Source: Acetobacter okinawensis JCM 25146
GTDB lineage: Bacteria; Pseudomonadota; Alphaproteobacteria; Acetobacterales; Acetobacteraceae
Assembly: GCF_000613865.1 (NCBI RefSeq)
Contig: NZ_BAJU01000013.1
Location: 1-64,000 of the forward strand
Length of the DNA: 64,000 nucleotides
Direction of reading: 5' to 3'
Shown here one piece after another: positions 29,475 through 39,253 of the stretch. A program made the translations under genes and the position numbers. The notes beneath the pieces were generated by a model that made no database searches, was not told the DNA's origin, and saw nothing but the letters and a program-made list of their open reading frames with translations. Positions within the stretch are counted from its first letter, which is position 1. Each line of letters begins with the position of its first letter.

Positions 29475-30591
29475 ATGAACAGATTGCTCCACGGCCTGCC
29501 CTCTATGGCGCTGGCCTACCTGTGCTGTGCGCCGCTCTACGGCACGGGTGCCGCATGGGCCGATACGCCTTCCTCCTCCACCCCGGCAGCACCCCTTGTT
29601 ACAACCGGACCAGTCAGCTTTGCCCCACTTGTGCGCAAGGTTGTTCCTGCCGTGGTCAATATTGCCGTTACACGTGATGATTCTGCGGCCGACAGCCACC
29701 ATAGACTGCCATCCTCGGTCAAAGGCACACCACTGGAGCGGCGCTACCGCGAGCGCATGCGCCATCATGGGGATGAACTGCTGGAAGCAGGGTCAGGTTT
29801 TTTAATCGATCCCAGCGGCGTTATTGTGACCAATGGTCACGTCGTGGAGGATGCGGACACCATTACCGTGTCCCTTGCCAGCGGGAAGGAGTTTACCGCA
29901 ACACTGGTGGGCATGGACCCGCTGACTGATATTGCGGTTATCAAGATCATCAGCCCCAGCCCCTGCCCTATGTGGAATGGGGGGACAGCAGACAGGTGCA
30001 GGTGGGCGACTGGATCATGGCGGCAGGCAACCCGTTTGGTCTGGGCTCATCCGTGACGGCTGGCATTGTGTCTGCCCGCGGGCGCGATATTGGTGCGAGC
30101 CCATTTGATGATTTTCTGCAACTTGATGCGCCTATAAACCCCGGCAACTCCGGCGGCCCAACCTTTAACCTTGCCGGGCAGGTTGTGGCTCTTAACACCG
30201 CCATTGTCTCCCCCACCGGAGGTCGGTGGGGCTGGGATTTTCCATTCCGTCCGAAATTGTCATCCCCATTGTGGAGACCCTGCGCCAGACCGGGCACATA
30301 GACCGGGGTTGGCTGGGTGCGACATTGGACGACATTACCCTCCATAACGGCGCAAAAGTCACCGAGGTAGACCGTGACAGCCCGGCAGCCCGTGGTGGGC
30401 TGCGCAAGGGAGACATTATTACCATGCTGAACGGGGAGCATGTGTATACCGCCCGCGCCATGATCCGCTCCATAGCCGCAGCCAAACCTGGGAGTGAGGC
30501 CACACTGGCCATCCTGCGCAACACGCACCCCCAGACGCTAAGCATACACGTGGGCCTCCGCCCCCTGTCCGAGGATGGGGGCTTCCATTAA
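29475..30591 (+). CDS. HtrA/Deg-type periplasmic serine protease with one PDZ (two frameshifts)
   Basis: Trypsin-like protease. N-terminal signal ([20 protein letters not shown]); starts at 29448 and 29460 are also in frame. Triad: His in TNGHVVED, Asp in [10 protein letters not shown], Ser in [10 protein letters not shown]. One C-terminal PDZ ([19 protein letters not shown]...[11 protein letters not shown]). Breaks at about 29957 (add C) and 30223 (add T) restore [19 protein letters not shown] and [14 protein letters not shown]. Corrected length about 372 residues, closer to DegS than to the two-PDZ DegP. Confidence 0.85.
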
Positions 30592-30711
30592 GGTCGACGC
30601 AATAACGGGTACAAGGCCTAGCCTTAAGACTGAGGCTTGTGCCATAACCAGCACTCAGCCGCAGACGACAGATTGCACGAACACACTGGCATATGGGATC
30701 CGTGCTTCTGC

Positions 30712-31566
30712 TCAAATCATGGCCAGTGGCTCCTTGCGCCGGGGGGGAGCAAAAGCGCCGTCCAGTTCCGCCAAATCCTGCGCACTGAGCACAAGTTCCT
30801 GCGCGGCCAGATTAAGCCGCATGTGCGCAACCGTTCCCGCCTTGGGAATGGCCAGCATATTGGGCTGGCGCAACACCCAGGCCAGCGCCACCTGTGCGGG
30901 CGTTGCCACCCCCAACGATGTGGTATGGCGCGCCGCCACCCGCCCCAGCACCGGGTTGTGGAGCAGCGCACCACCCTGACCAATGGGAGAATAAGCCATG
31001 CTTACAACCCGGCGCTGCCTGTCTGCGGTGAGCAGGTCATACTCCACGCCCCGATGCTCCAGACTGTAGAGTATCTGATTGGCCACGCATTCACCGGGGT
31101 GGATGCAGCGCTCAAGGTCGCGCATGTCATCGGTATCAAAATTGGAGACTCCCCAGTAGCGGATCAGCCCCTCCTGCTGGAGGGTGCGGAAGGCCTCCAC
31201 CGTCTCGCTCAGCGGTACGTTGCCACGCCAGTGCAGCAGATACAGGTCCAGCCTGTCTGTTCCCAAATGCCGGAGTGACTGGCGGCAGCTCTGTGCAACC
31301 CCCTTGGCCGATGCATTGCTGGGCAGAACCTTGCTGACCAGAAAAACCTGTTTACGCAGGGGGGCTATGGCCTCCCCCACCAGATGTTCCGAGCGGCCAT
31401 TGCCGTACATTTCCGCTGTGTCCAGCACCTGCACACCCTGCTCCACGGCGTAGCGCAGGCTTGCTATCTCCTCCTCCCTGCGGGCTGTGGAATCGCCCAT
31501 GTTCCATGTGCCCACGCCCAGTGCTGGCAGGCATGTTCCATCTGGCAGGGATATGGTTCTGGTCAT
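30712..31566 (-). CDS. Aldo/keto reductase
   Basis: 284-residue NADPH-dependent TIM-barrel oxidoreductase. The catalytic tetrad is visible as Asp and Tyr in LDTAEMYGNG, Lys in VSKVLP and His in LLHWRG; cofactor end motif IPKAGTVAHMRLNL. Start at 31566 (MTRTISLPDG). It converges on the HtrA gene. Substrate unknown; family members reduce carbonyls such as 2,5-diketogluconate or methylglyoxal. Confidence 0.88.
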   Translation of the reverse strand: MTRTISLPDGTCLPALGVGTWNMGDSTARREEEIASLRYAVEQGVQVLDTAEMYGNGRSEHLVGEAIAPLRKQVFLVSKVLPSNASAKGVAQSCRQSLRHLGTDRLDLYLLHWRGNVPLSETVEAFRTLQQEGLIRYWGVSNFDTDDMRDLERCIHPGECVANQILYSLEHRGVEYDLLTADRQRRVVSMAYSPIGQGGALLHNPVLGRVAARHTTSLGVATPAQVALAWVLRQPNMLAIPKAGTVAHMRLNLAAQELVLSAQDLAELDGAFAPPRRKEPLAMI

Positions 31567-31666
31567 GACCGTTTTAACTCCTTGTGTCCTTGCACCATCA
31601 GACAGCATAAAACAGGCCTGCTCCCTGCTTTGTTCCACCTCAGGGCAAAACTGTTATGGTTGATAT

Positions 31667-32113
31667 ATGACCCAGATCGGCTTTTACCACCTGACCCGCA
31701 CCAGCCTGAGCGAAGCCCTGCCACAGTTGCTGACCCGCACGCTGGACAGTGGGCAAAAGGCTGTGGTCTGGTGTGCCGACAAACCCTTGCTGGAAGAACT
31801 GGACAAAACACTCTGGCAGGTTGCAACGCCCAGATGGCTCCCCCATGGCAGTGCGGGCATAGCCTGCCCCGACCTGCAACCTGTCTGGCTCAGTACCGGG
31901 GAGGATTGCCCCAACGAGGCCCGCTTTCTTTTTCTGACGCAGAACAGGCAGTGCACGGACCCCACCCGTTTTGAGCGGATATTCGATCTGTTTGACGGGC
32001 ATGATGAGACCGCCGTAGCCGCTGCGCGGGAGCGGTGGGCACAGGCACACAAAGCCGGGCACGAGTTGGCCTACTGGCGGCAGGAGGACAGGGGCTGGAA
32101 GCGCGCCCGCTAG
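31667..32113 (+). CDS. holC: DNA polymerase III chi subunit
   Basis: 148 residues. Clamp-loader accessory that links to SSB. Shows the family opening MTQIGFYHLTRTSLSEALPQLL, AVVWCADKPLLEELDKTLW, FLPHGS-type WLPHGSAG and the C-terminal FDGHDETAVAAARERWAQAHKAGHELAYW. Divergent from the aldo/keto reductase and convergent with pepA; holC next to pepA is common in proteobacteria. Confidence 0.9.
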   Translation: MTQIGFYHLTRTSLSEALPQLLTRTLDSGQKAVVWCADKPLLEELDKTLWQVATPRWLPHGSAGIACPDLQPVWLSTGEDCPNEARFLFLTQNRQCTDPTRFERIFDLFDGHDETAVAAARERWAQAHKAGHELAYWRQEDRGWKRAR

Positions 32114-32134
32114 CCCCGGCAATAAAAGCAGAAT

Positions 32135-32166
32135 AAAAAATGCCTGGCCGAACAACCGGGCAGGCA
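32135..32166 (-). terminator. Terminator of pepA
   Basis: On the minus strand, a 10-pair stem with one mismatch (TGCCTGCCCG against CGGCCAGGCA) followed by six T, lying between the convergent pepA and holC genes. Confidence 0.75.
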
Positions 32167-32182
32167 AAGGTCTGGCCGGGCG

Positions 32183-33655
32183 TCAGCCCTGCTCAAACCC
32201 GTTACGCACAAACCGGTCAAGCAGACGTACGCCAAAGCCGGTAGCGCCTTTGGGCTGACCATTCTTGGCCTTGGAGGCCCATGCAACCCCGGCAATGTCC
32301 AGATGTGCCCATGCGGTTTCACCCACAAACCGCTTGAGGAACTGTGCCGCAGTAATGGAACCGCCAGCACGACCACCGCTGATGTTCTGCATATCTGCGA
32401 TATCAGACTTCAGCAGGGCGTCATATTCCTTGCCCAAGGGCATGCGCCACAGTTTTTCCCCTGTAAACGCCCCGGCATCGGCCAACCCCACGGCCAGCGC
32501 ATCATCATTGGAGAACAGACCCGCATATTCGTGGCCAAGACCCACAATAATGGCCCCCGTCAAGGTTGCCAGATCGACCATAAGCCGGGGGGCAAAACGG
32601 TCACGCGCATACCAGAGCACATCTGCCAGAACCAGACGACCTTCGGCATCCGTGTTCAGCACCTCAATAGTCTGGCCAGAGGCACTGCGCACCACATCCC
32701 CCGGACGCTGGGCCGTGCCGGAGACCATGTTCTCGACCAGACCCACCACACCAACAGCGTTAACCGCAGCCTTGCGCAATGCAAGTGACGCCATAAGCCC
32801 GGTTACCGTTGCGGCCCCGGCCATGTCCCACTTCATGTCTTCCATGCCAGCGGCGGGTTTGATGGAGATACCACCCGAATCAAAGGTGACGCCCTTGCCA
32901 ATAAAGGCAATCGGGGCGTCCCCTTCCTTGCCGCCGTTCCAGCGCATGACAACCGTGCGCGGTTCGTTGGCACTCCCCTGTGCCACACCCAGCAGCGCAC
33001 CAAAGCCCAGCGCAGTCATGGCAGCGCGGTCCAGCACCTCAACCTCGACCCCATGGGCGCGCAGGGTTGTCGCCCGCTCGGCAAATTCAACCGGGGACAG
33101 TACATTGGCTGGCTCGCTTACAAGGTCGCGCGTCAGCACAACGCCGCGCGCAACGGCCAGCAGGGAGGGCCAAACCTCCTGCGCCTCGGCACTGTGCGCG
33201 CTCAGCACGCTCAGTTCGGCCAGAGCACGCTTTTTATCGTCCTTGTCCTCGGTCTGGTACAGGCCAAAATGATAAGCCCCCAGAACAGCACCCAGCGCGA
33301 CATGTGCCGCAAGCACGCCGGACAGTGCACCTACGGCCAGCGCAGCCTTGGGAGCCCGCCCCAGCAGGGACGCGGCAAGTCCGCCTGCCTTTTCGGCCGC
33401 CCATGCATCCACGTCGTCCGCCTTGCCGATCCCGACAAGCACAATGCGCTCAAAACTATCCGATGGAGCGAGCACAACACAGCTTGTGCCATCCTTGCCC
33501 TTAAACCCCTCGGCCTTGGCGGCACGGCCAAGTGCACCATGTGTTGCCGCGTCAAACGCCTGAAAAGCCGCAGACTGCGCGTCTCCTTCGGGCACCAGAA
33601 TAGCCAGCGCGCCAGCCGTGGGCTGTGTGTGGGTGGAAAATGAAATCTGTAGCAT
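32183..33655 (-). CDS. pepA: Leucyl aminopeptidase (M17)
   Basis: 490-residue cytosolic metallo-aminopeptidase. The M17 signature NTDAEGRLVLADVL is intact, with FIGKGVTFDSGGISIKPAAGMEDMKWDM carrying metal ligands and the catalytic Lys, and GGRAGGSITAAQFLKRFV. The start at 33655 (MLQISFSTH) is preferred over 33685. Frame intact. Divergent from cysQ. Confidence 0.94.
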   Translation of the reverse strand: MLQISFSTHTQPTAGALAILVPEGDAQSAAFQAFDAATHGALGRAAKAEGFKGKDGTSCVVLAPSDSFERIVLVGIGKADDVDAWAAEKAGGLAASLLGRAPKAALAVGALSGVLAAHVALGAVLGAYHFGLYQTEDKDDKKRALAELSVLSAHSAEAQEVWPSLLAVARGVVLTRDLVSEPANVLSPVEFAERATTLRAHGVEVEVLDRAAMTALGFGALLGVAQGSANEPRTVVMRWNGGKEGDAPIAFIGKGVTFDSGGISIKPAAGMEDMKWDMAGAATVTGLMASLALRKAAVNAVGVVGLVENMVSGTAQRPGDVVRSASGQTIEVLNTDAEGRLVLADVLWYARDRFAPRLMVDLATLTGAIIVGLGHEYAGLFSNDDALAVGLADAGAFTGEKLWRMPLGKEYDALLKSDIADMQNISGGRAGGSITAAQFLKRFVGETAWAHLDIAGVAWASKAKNGQPKGATGFGVRLLDRFVRNGFEQG

Positions 33656-33815
33656 GGTTCTGACCGATCTCCCTGAAAACCACATCTTTTCTGCCTAAGT
33701 CCCCCACCCCGTCTTGGCAATAGCCACGCCCCCTGAGCGACCCGATTGCATGATAAACACCAACACCGCACCAGCAGGGCATGACGGCGGCCCCAAGCTG
33801 GCGTATGCTAGGCGC

Positions 33816-34585
33816 ATGAGCACCTTTGCAGATACAGACCTGCTGGCCCTTGCCGCCAGACTGGCCAACGAAGCCGCCGAAATCATCCGCACCATTCGCG
33901 CGCGGGGGTTTGAGACTGTGACCAAAACCGACTCCTCCCCCGTAACGGAGGCGGACCACGCAGCGGAAGCGCATATTCTGCGGGGCCTGCGTGCGGCCAC
34001 ACCCGACATTCCCGTTATTGCGGAAGAAGAAGTGGCTGCGGGCCTGCAAGCCTACGCAACCCCGGCCTACTGGCTGGTCGACCCGCTGGACGGCACGCGT
34101 GAGTTTGCGGCAGGACGTGACGACTTTACCGTTAATATCGGGCTTGTGCGCAATGGCCGCGCGGCACTGGGGGCTATGGCCCTGCCCGCCTACCACCAGC
34201 TTTACACCGGGGGCGTGGGCCTTGGTGCATACCGCGAGGACAAAAACGGCGTGCAGGCCATTCATGTCCGCACGGCCCCGCAGGAAGGGCTGAGTGTTCT
34301 GGCATCCCGCCATCATGCGGATGACACACGTCTGGCCGAATACCTGAACAGCAAAAAAATTGCACATCTGGCAACATCGGTTCAGCCGTAAAATTTGCCC
34401 GTGTGGCAGAAGGGCTGGTCGATCTGTACCCCCGCCTCGGCCCGACCATGGAGTGGGATACAGCCGCCCCGCAGGCCATTGTAGAAGCCGCTGGCGGACA
34501 CATTACACTGCTGGACGGGACGCCCCTTGTTTATGGTAAAACGGGCTGGAAAAATCCGCCATTTGTCTGTACCGGAACACTATGA
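33816..34585 (+). CDS. cysQ: 3'(2'),5'-bisphosphate nucleotidase CysQ (one frameshift)
   Basis: Inositol monophosphatase-fold enzyme that removes PAP, a by-product of sulfate assimilation. Metal motifs TKTDSSPVTEADHAAE, VIAEEE, LVDPLDGTREF and GPTMEWDTAAPQAIVEAAGG are present. The frame breaks near 34374; adding one base (probably A, giving LANIGSAVKFARVAEG) restores the fold to a stop at 34585, about 256 residues. The exact position is less sure than in other genes, because the AAAAAAA run at 34353-34359 is another candidate site. Confidence 0.87.
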
Positions 34586-34693
34586 CCAGCGCAGTCCACC
34601 CGTAGCCCCTTTACGCAGGGTTTGCCTGTTGCCAAAACATTGCCTGCCCCACCGATCGGCCTACGGATTGCACCCTGTTGCCATGAGAAGACC

Positions 34694-35694
34694 ATGACCA
34701 GACGTCTGGATGCCACTCCAAGCGGCATTGCCGCAGCCGCCAGCATTCTCCGTGCTGGGGGCCTTGTGGCGTTTGGCACGGAAACAGTTTACGGCTTGGA
34801 GCAGATGCAAGTCAGCCGCAGGCCGTTGCCCGTATTTTCGAGGCCAAGAACCGGCCCCGCTTCAACCCGCTTATCAGCCACTTTGCCCATGCACAGGCCG
34901 CTTTTACGCAGGTTGTGCCCAATGCCATGGCCCACAGGCTGGCGCAGGCATTCTGGCCGGGTCCACTCACACTCATCCTGCCCCGCGCACCGGCATGCTG
35001 CATCAGCGATCTGGCAGCAGATGGTCTTTCCAGCCTTGCGGTGCGCGTACCCGCCAATGCTACGGCCCGTGCATTGCTGGAGCAGGTGGACCGTCCCATA
35101 GCCGCACCCTCAGCCAACCGCTCGGGCCGCATCAGCCCGGTAGATGCCGCCCATGTGCTGGAGGAGCTGGAAGGCCGCATAGACGCAGTGCTGGACAGTG
35201 GCCCCTGCATGGTCGGGGTGGAAAGTACTGTGGTGGACCTGACCGACCCACAGGCCCCCTGTCTGCTCCGGCCCGGTGGTGTGACGCTGGAAGAGTTGCA
35301 GGCCATCTGCCCCCATATCCGCCTGCCGCAGACCAGCAGTGATGTGCTCCCCCATTCTCCCGGTCGCCTGATCTCGCATTACGCCCCCCATCTGCCAGTA
35401 CGACTCAACGCCCTGCACGCACAGGCGGACGAGGCCCTGCTGGCATTTGGTGCCCCCCGCCCCACCGAGGCACCTCTGGTGTGGAACCTGAGTGAAAATG
35501 GCAATCTGGAAGAGGCCGCGGCCAGACTGTTTACTGGCCTACGCACATTGGACCATCAGGGCCGGGCTCTTGGGCTGGAGCGGATTGCCGTCAGCCCCAT
35601 ACCCCAGCATGGTCTGGGCCGCGCCATACAGGACCGCCTGAACCGTGCCGCCGCCCCCCGCCCGCAAGACGGCGTGGAAGACGCCGCACCATGA
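34694..35694 (+). CDS. tsaC: L-threonylcarbamoyladenylate synthase, Sua5 type (one frameshift)
   Basis: Makes the intermediate for t6A in tRNAs. N-terminal YrdC domain: GGLVAFGTETVYGLG, FEAKNRPRFNPLISH, FWPGPLTLIL, RVPANATARALLE, PSANRSGRISP. C-terminal Sua5 domain begins at SPGRLISHYAPHLPV. The frame breaks at about 34799; adding one G (TTGGA to TTGGGA) restores YGLGADASQPQAVARIFEAKN. Corrected length about 333 residues, normal for Sua5. The pathway is essential in most bacteria. Confidence 0.9.
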
Positions 35695-36254
35695 GCGAGA
35701 TTGACCCCAAAGAACTCAAGATCCTGTCAGACATTCTGGCTCTGGTGCTTGAAGACCATCCCGGCCAGTCGGATACGGCCCTGCAGGCCCTGCGCAACCG
35801 GGCGCGCAAGAACAGTACAACCGGCGGCGCACTCAAAAACCTGTTCCAGACCATTGCGGTCAACCCTTCGAAGGCCCGCACCACAACCCGCCAGACTGGT
35901 ACGCGCGCTTCGGCCAGCAAGTCCAAAACAACGGACATGCCAGACCAATACCGCGTACAACTGCGCGAAATGGCCGACAGCATTACCCGGCTGGACCGCA
36001 ACCTGCGGGTTGCCCACTCGCAGAATGAAACACTGAAATCCGAACTCTACCTGACCCAGAAGTCGCGCGCCGAACTCCAGACCCATCTGGCGACGCTTCA
36101 GTCCAGCAAGCGCCAGAAAAAACCGCTCACCATTGTCATCAGCCTGCTTGTCGGCCTGCTGGTAGGGGTTGCGGGCTCACAGGCGGTTCATGCCCTGTGG
36201 CCAACGCCCATTCCCGCCCATACCCTGGCCGATAACATCCGCTACCTTTACTGA
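35691..36254 (+). CDS. Coiled-coil protein with C-terminal membrane helix
   Basis: 187 residues. Starts MSEIDPKELKIL, overlapping the tsaC stop by four bases (ATGA). Basic Thr/Ser-rich middle, a predicted coiled coil (about 85-140, RLDRNLRVAHSQNETLKSEL), then one membrane helix (TIVISLLVGLLVGVAG) and a short outside tail. Topology suggests a tail-anchored or bitopic inner-membrane protein. Function unknown. Confidence 0.65.
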   Translation: MSEIDPKELKILSDILALVLEDHPGQSDTALQALRNRARKNSTTGGALKNLFQTIAVNPSKARTTTRQTGTRASASKSKTTDMPDQYRVQLREMADSITRLDRNLRVAHSQNETLKSELYLTQKSRAELQTHLATLQSSKRQKKPLTIVISLLVGLLVGVAGSQAVHALWPTPIPAHTLADNIRYLY

Positions 36255-36313
36255 AGGGCGGAGCAGACTGCCCTCCCCTTGTCTTTTGTGCTTTTGCAGG
36301 GAAAACCAGAGCC

Positions 36314-37748
36314 ATGACACAAAACGCCCCTTCCCCCGCCCCTACATGATGCGCTGGTGCAGATCCTTGGCCCATCAGGCGTACTGACCGACCCGGCGGA
36401 TACGGAAGCGTTCTGCGTGGACTGGCGCGCCCTCTACCACGGCAGATGTGCGGCTGTCCTGCGCCCGGCCAATACAGCGGAATGTGCACAGGCCGTTGCC
36501 CTGTGCCATGCGCATAAGGTGCCCATGGTGCCGCAGGGGGGTAACACCAGCATGGTTGGGGGGGCCACCCCGGATTCGAGCGGGCTTGCCGTTGTTATTT
36601 CCACCACCCGCATGAACCAGATCCACAGCATTGACCATGCGGACCTGACCATGACTGTGGATGCAGGGGTCACCCTTAAAGCCGCACAGGATGCCGCAAG
36701 TGCACAGGGGCTTTTGCTCCCGCTTTCCATCTCGTCCGAAGGTTCGGCCGACATTGGCGGCATTCTGGCCACCAACGCAGGCGGCAACAACACCGTGCGC
36801 TACGGCAATGCGCGTGAGCTGGCCCTTGGGCTGGAAGCAGTTCTGCCCGACGGCAGTGTACTTGATCTGATGCGCAAGCTGCGCAAGGACAATACAGGCT
36901 ATGCCCTGCGCCAGTTGCTGGTCGGCTCGGAGGGGACGCTGGGCCTGATTACGCAGGCCGTTATCCAGCTCCAGCCTGCCCCCCGCTCGCGCGAGACTGC
37001 GCTATGCGCGGTAGAAAACCCGCAGGGCGCGCTCAATCTGTTTGCCGCATTCCGCAAGCAGGACCCATCCGCTATTCATGCGTTCGAGTTCATGTCCGGC
37101 ACGTCCATGGCATTGGTCAACAGCCTAATTGATGGTGCCAGCCTACCGCTGGAAGCCCCGGCCCCCGCCTATGTTCTGGTGGAACTGGCTAGCCCCCGCG
37201 CGGATGACAGCCTGCGCAGCCTTATGGAAGATATTCTGGGCAGCGCACTGGAAGACGGCTTGGTAACAGACGCCGTACTGGCTGAGAGTGAAAGCCAGCG
37301 CCAGAGCCTGTGGATGATCCGTGAGGAACACGCCGAAGCCCAGAAACGTGCTGGAGCATCGGTCAAAAACGATGTTTCCGTCCCACTGGCTGCCATACCG
37401 GAGTTTATTGCAGATGCCACCAAGGCCTGCGAGGCGCTGATTCCGGGTATTCGGGTGGCACCCTTTGGCCATATTGGTGATGGCAATATTCACTTCAATC
37501 TTGTGCAGCCCGAAGGAGCCGACCCAGCCGCGTTTTTGGCACAGGACCATGCCATGATGGATACGGTAGCAGCCATTGTGCGCAAACTGGGTGGGTCTTT
37601 TTCGGCCGAGCATGGCGTGGGGCAGCTCAAAACCTACATGATGCCGTCCTGGCGGGGTGGGGCCGAACTACAGACCATGCGCCAGATTAAAGCCGCCATT
37701 GACCCGCAGAACCTGATGAACCCGGGCAAGGTGCTTCCGCCCGCCTGA
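36314..37748 (+). CDS. FAD-linked D-2-hydroxyacid dehydrogenase, GlcD/D-lactate type (one frameshift at N-terminus)
   Basis: FAD-binding PCMH domain (PMVPQGGNTSMVGGATP, LATNAGGNNTVRYGNARELALG) plus FAD_oxidase_C (PFGHIGDGNIHFN, FSAEHGVGQLK). Oxidises D-lactate, D-2-hydroxyglutarate or a similar acid. The uninterrupted frame starts at a GTG (36357). A better start is ATG 36314: removing one C from CCCC at 36339-36342 gives MTQNAPSPALHDALVQILG. This is the only break that needs a base removed. Corrected length about 477 residues. Confidence 0.82.
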
Positions 37749-37762
37749 GCACACCATGGCAC

Positions 37763-37792
37763 TGGCCGGGCGCAGTTAACTGCGTCCGGCCA
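37763..37792. terminator. Long inverted repeat between convergent genes
   Basis: 30-base near-perfect palindrome (TGGCCGG-CGCAGTT arms, 14 of 15 positions pair) 15 bases after the dehydrogenase stop and 51 bases from the end of the opposite gene. No T tract on either strand, so it may act as a 3'-end stabiliser or factor-dependent terminator rather than a classic one. Confidence 0.5.
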
Positions 37793-37842
37793 GACCAGCC
37801 TGCATCTGGAACAATACTGCCCAAATACAGATGCGGGGTTTA

Positions 37843-38307
37843 TTATCCGCGAGCAGAAAATGCCAAAGTTGGACGCCAAAAACACAGTATTTGCAAAATA
37901 AACGCTGGCAGGACAATAAGCCCCGGGTCCCACCCGGCCATAATTATGGCAAGGCCGGTCAGAATGGGGGCCACAACCCGCTCTACCCGCGCCCCGTTAG
38001 GTGTGTTGCAGGCCAGAACGGAGCATACCCCCCCAACGCCCAGCAATACTGCCGCCATAATGGCGTAAAGCGGGTAGCCACCCGCTTGTGGTGCCAGACC
38101 ATCCTGCACACTGGAGAGGGTAGAAAGGTCGGAGGACCAGCCTGCCAGCCCGAACAGAAAGCTGAATGGCAACACAAGTACGCCAAACACATCCCGCAGC
38201 AGGCCAACAAAGCCCATGACCACCGGTGGCAGGAGCATGCATGCCACCCCAACCACGACATCCAGAACCAGAAAGGCAAGTGCGGGTGTTGCGGTTTTAC
38301 CGATCAT
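37843..38307 (-). CDS. Small integral membrane protein
   Basis: 154 residues with four hydrophobic helices (ALAFLVLDVVVGVACMLLPP; GLLRDVFGVLVLPFSFLFGL; LYAIMAAVLLGVGGVCSVL; ILTGLAIIMAGWDPGLIVLP). Start at 38307 with GGGGAT upstream. No catalytic motif. It follows the coiled-coil gene by 33 bases on the same strand, so the two may form an operon. Function unknown. Confidence 0.65.
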   Translation of the reverse strand: MIGKTATPALAFLVLDVVVGVACMLLPPVVMGFVGLLRDVFGVLVLPFSFLFGLAGWSSDLSTLSSVQDGLAPQAGGYPLYAIMAAVLLGVGGVCSVLACNTPNGARVERVVAPILTGLAIIMAGWDPGLIVLPAFILQILCFWRPTLAFSARG

Positions 38308-38340
38308 GTGCGGGATCCCCAAGCCATACGTTCTGGGGGC

Positions 38341-38931
38341 TCAGTCTTTCCACCATTTAACGGGCTGGGGTTCTGCCTCGGCGGCAGCATCCTCAACCAC
38401 GTCCAGTTCCTTGCGGGGGCGACCACGGGGTTTGGCTTCCAGCTGGCGGCGCAGGTCTGCCACTTCTGCTTCCAGCGCCTCCATCTGGCGGCGGCCAGCG
38501 CGGATTTCGCGCCCGGCCTGAGCCAGCTCCGCCTCACGCTCGGCCAACTTGCCCTTCTGTTCGGCAATCAGCGCATCTGCGTGGCCAATGCGGGTGGTCA
38601 ACCCACGCTGGGCAGCCTGAAGGTCAGCCAACTGGCGCTCGCTGTCTTCCACCTTCAGTTTTTCTTCTGCCAGATGGCGGCGCAGGCGGGTAAGCTCGCT
38701 ATTGTCCTCTTCATTAAAATGCACAGCGCGGGAGGATCCTGCCACACGCGGCAGGGCCACGGTGCGTGGTGTTGTGCGTGCAAGCGAGTGTTTTTCCACC
38801 TGCACTTCTCCGTCCCGCACAAAGCGACGGCGCTTGTTATTGGCGTTTTCGGCTGTAGTACGAGGCTGAGGCGCAGGGGCGGGCTGGCGGGAACGGGCAG
38901 AATGTCCAAGGCGCTCAAGAGCGTTGCGCAT
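38341..38931 (-). CDS. Coiled-coil protein with AT-hook-like motif
   Basis: 196 residues. Basic N-terminus (ENANNKRRRFVRD), a long coiled coil (about 75-165, RLRRHLAEEKLKVEDSERQL onward), then KPRGRPRKE, which resembles an AT-hook, and an acidic end closing with KWWKD. Could bind DNA or act as a structural protein; both are inference. Start MRNALERLGHS. Confidence 0.6.
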   Translation of the reverse strand: MRNALERLGHSARSRQPAPAPQPRTTAENANNKRRRFVRDGEVQVEKHSLARTTPRTVALPRVAGSSRAVHFNEEDNSELTRLRRHLAEEKLKVEDSERQLADLQAAQRGLTTRIGHADALIAEQKGKLAEREAELAQAGREIRAGRRQMEALEAEVADLRRQLEAKPRGRPRKELDVVEDAAAEAEPQPVKWWKD

Positions 38932-39253
38932 GGAGCTTCTTCAAGCCCTTCCTCATTATCCCTGTCTGCTACGGGGGAAGACAGAAAAGATGATGTATTC
39001 ATGAATTCAGATGTCACGTTTCAGATATTTTATGGTCTGTTTAAAAGCTGCCAGAAAACCAAGTGTGTTTTTATACATCGGGGCAAAACAGATGCTAGGC
39101 AAATGCTTTACAACCAGACGACAGAATAAAAACAGAGATATGGCCGCAGCACCGGCAGCAGGGTATTTTACACATTACCGTAACAGGCAATGTCTGCTGT
39201 AGCTATAGATACCACACGCCCCCCCTTTTTCCAAGGGGTTGTGTGGGTTTTGG
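38932..39253. other. Intergenic region, no gene seen
   Basis: 322 bases with lower GC than the genes. A GC-rich inverted repeat (CCACAC...GTGTGG, about 39211-39246) lies just past the 3' end of the adenosyltransferase gene and may terminate it. The rest probably holds the promoter of the coiled-coil gene; no clear -35/-10 pair was found. Confidence 0.4.

Noticed and set aside
30592-30711. Hairpin-like repeat between the HtrA and aldo/keto reductase genes as a terminator
   Set aside because: The arms (GGTACAAG against CTTGTGCC) are imperfect and no T tract follows on either strand.
37831-39129. 432-codon plus-strand frame across two minus-strand genes
   Set aside because: Covers the membrane and coiled-coil genes in antisense, with no signal, domain or ribosome site.
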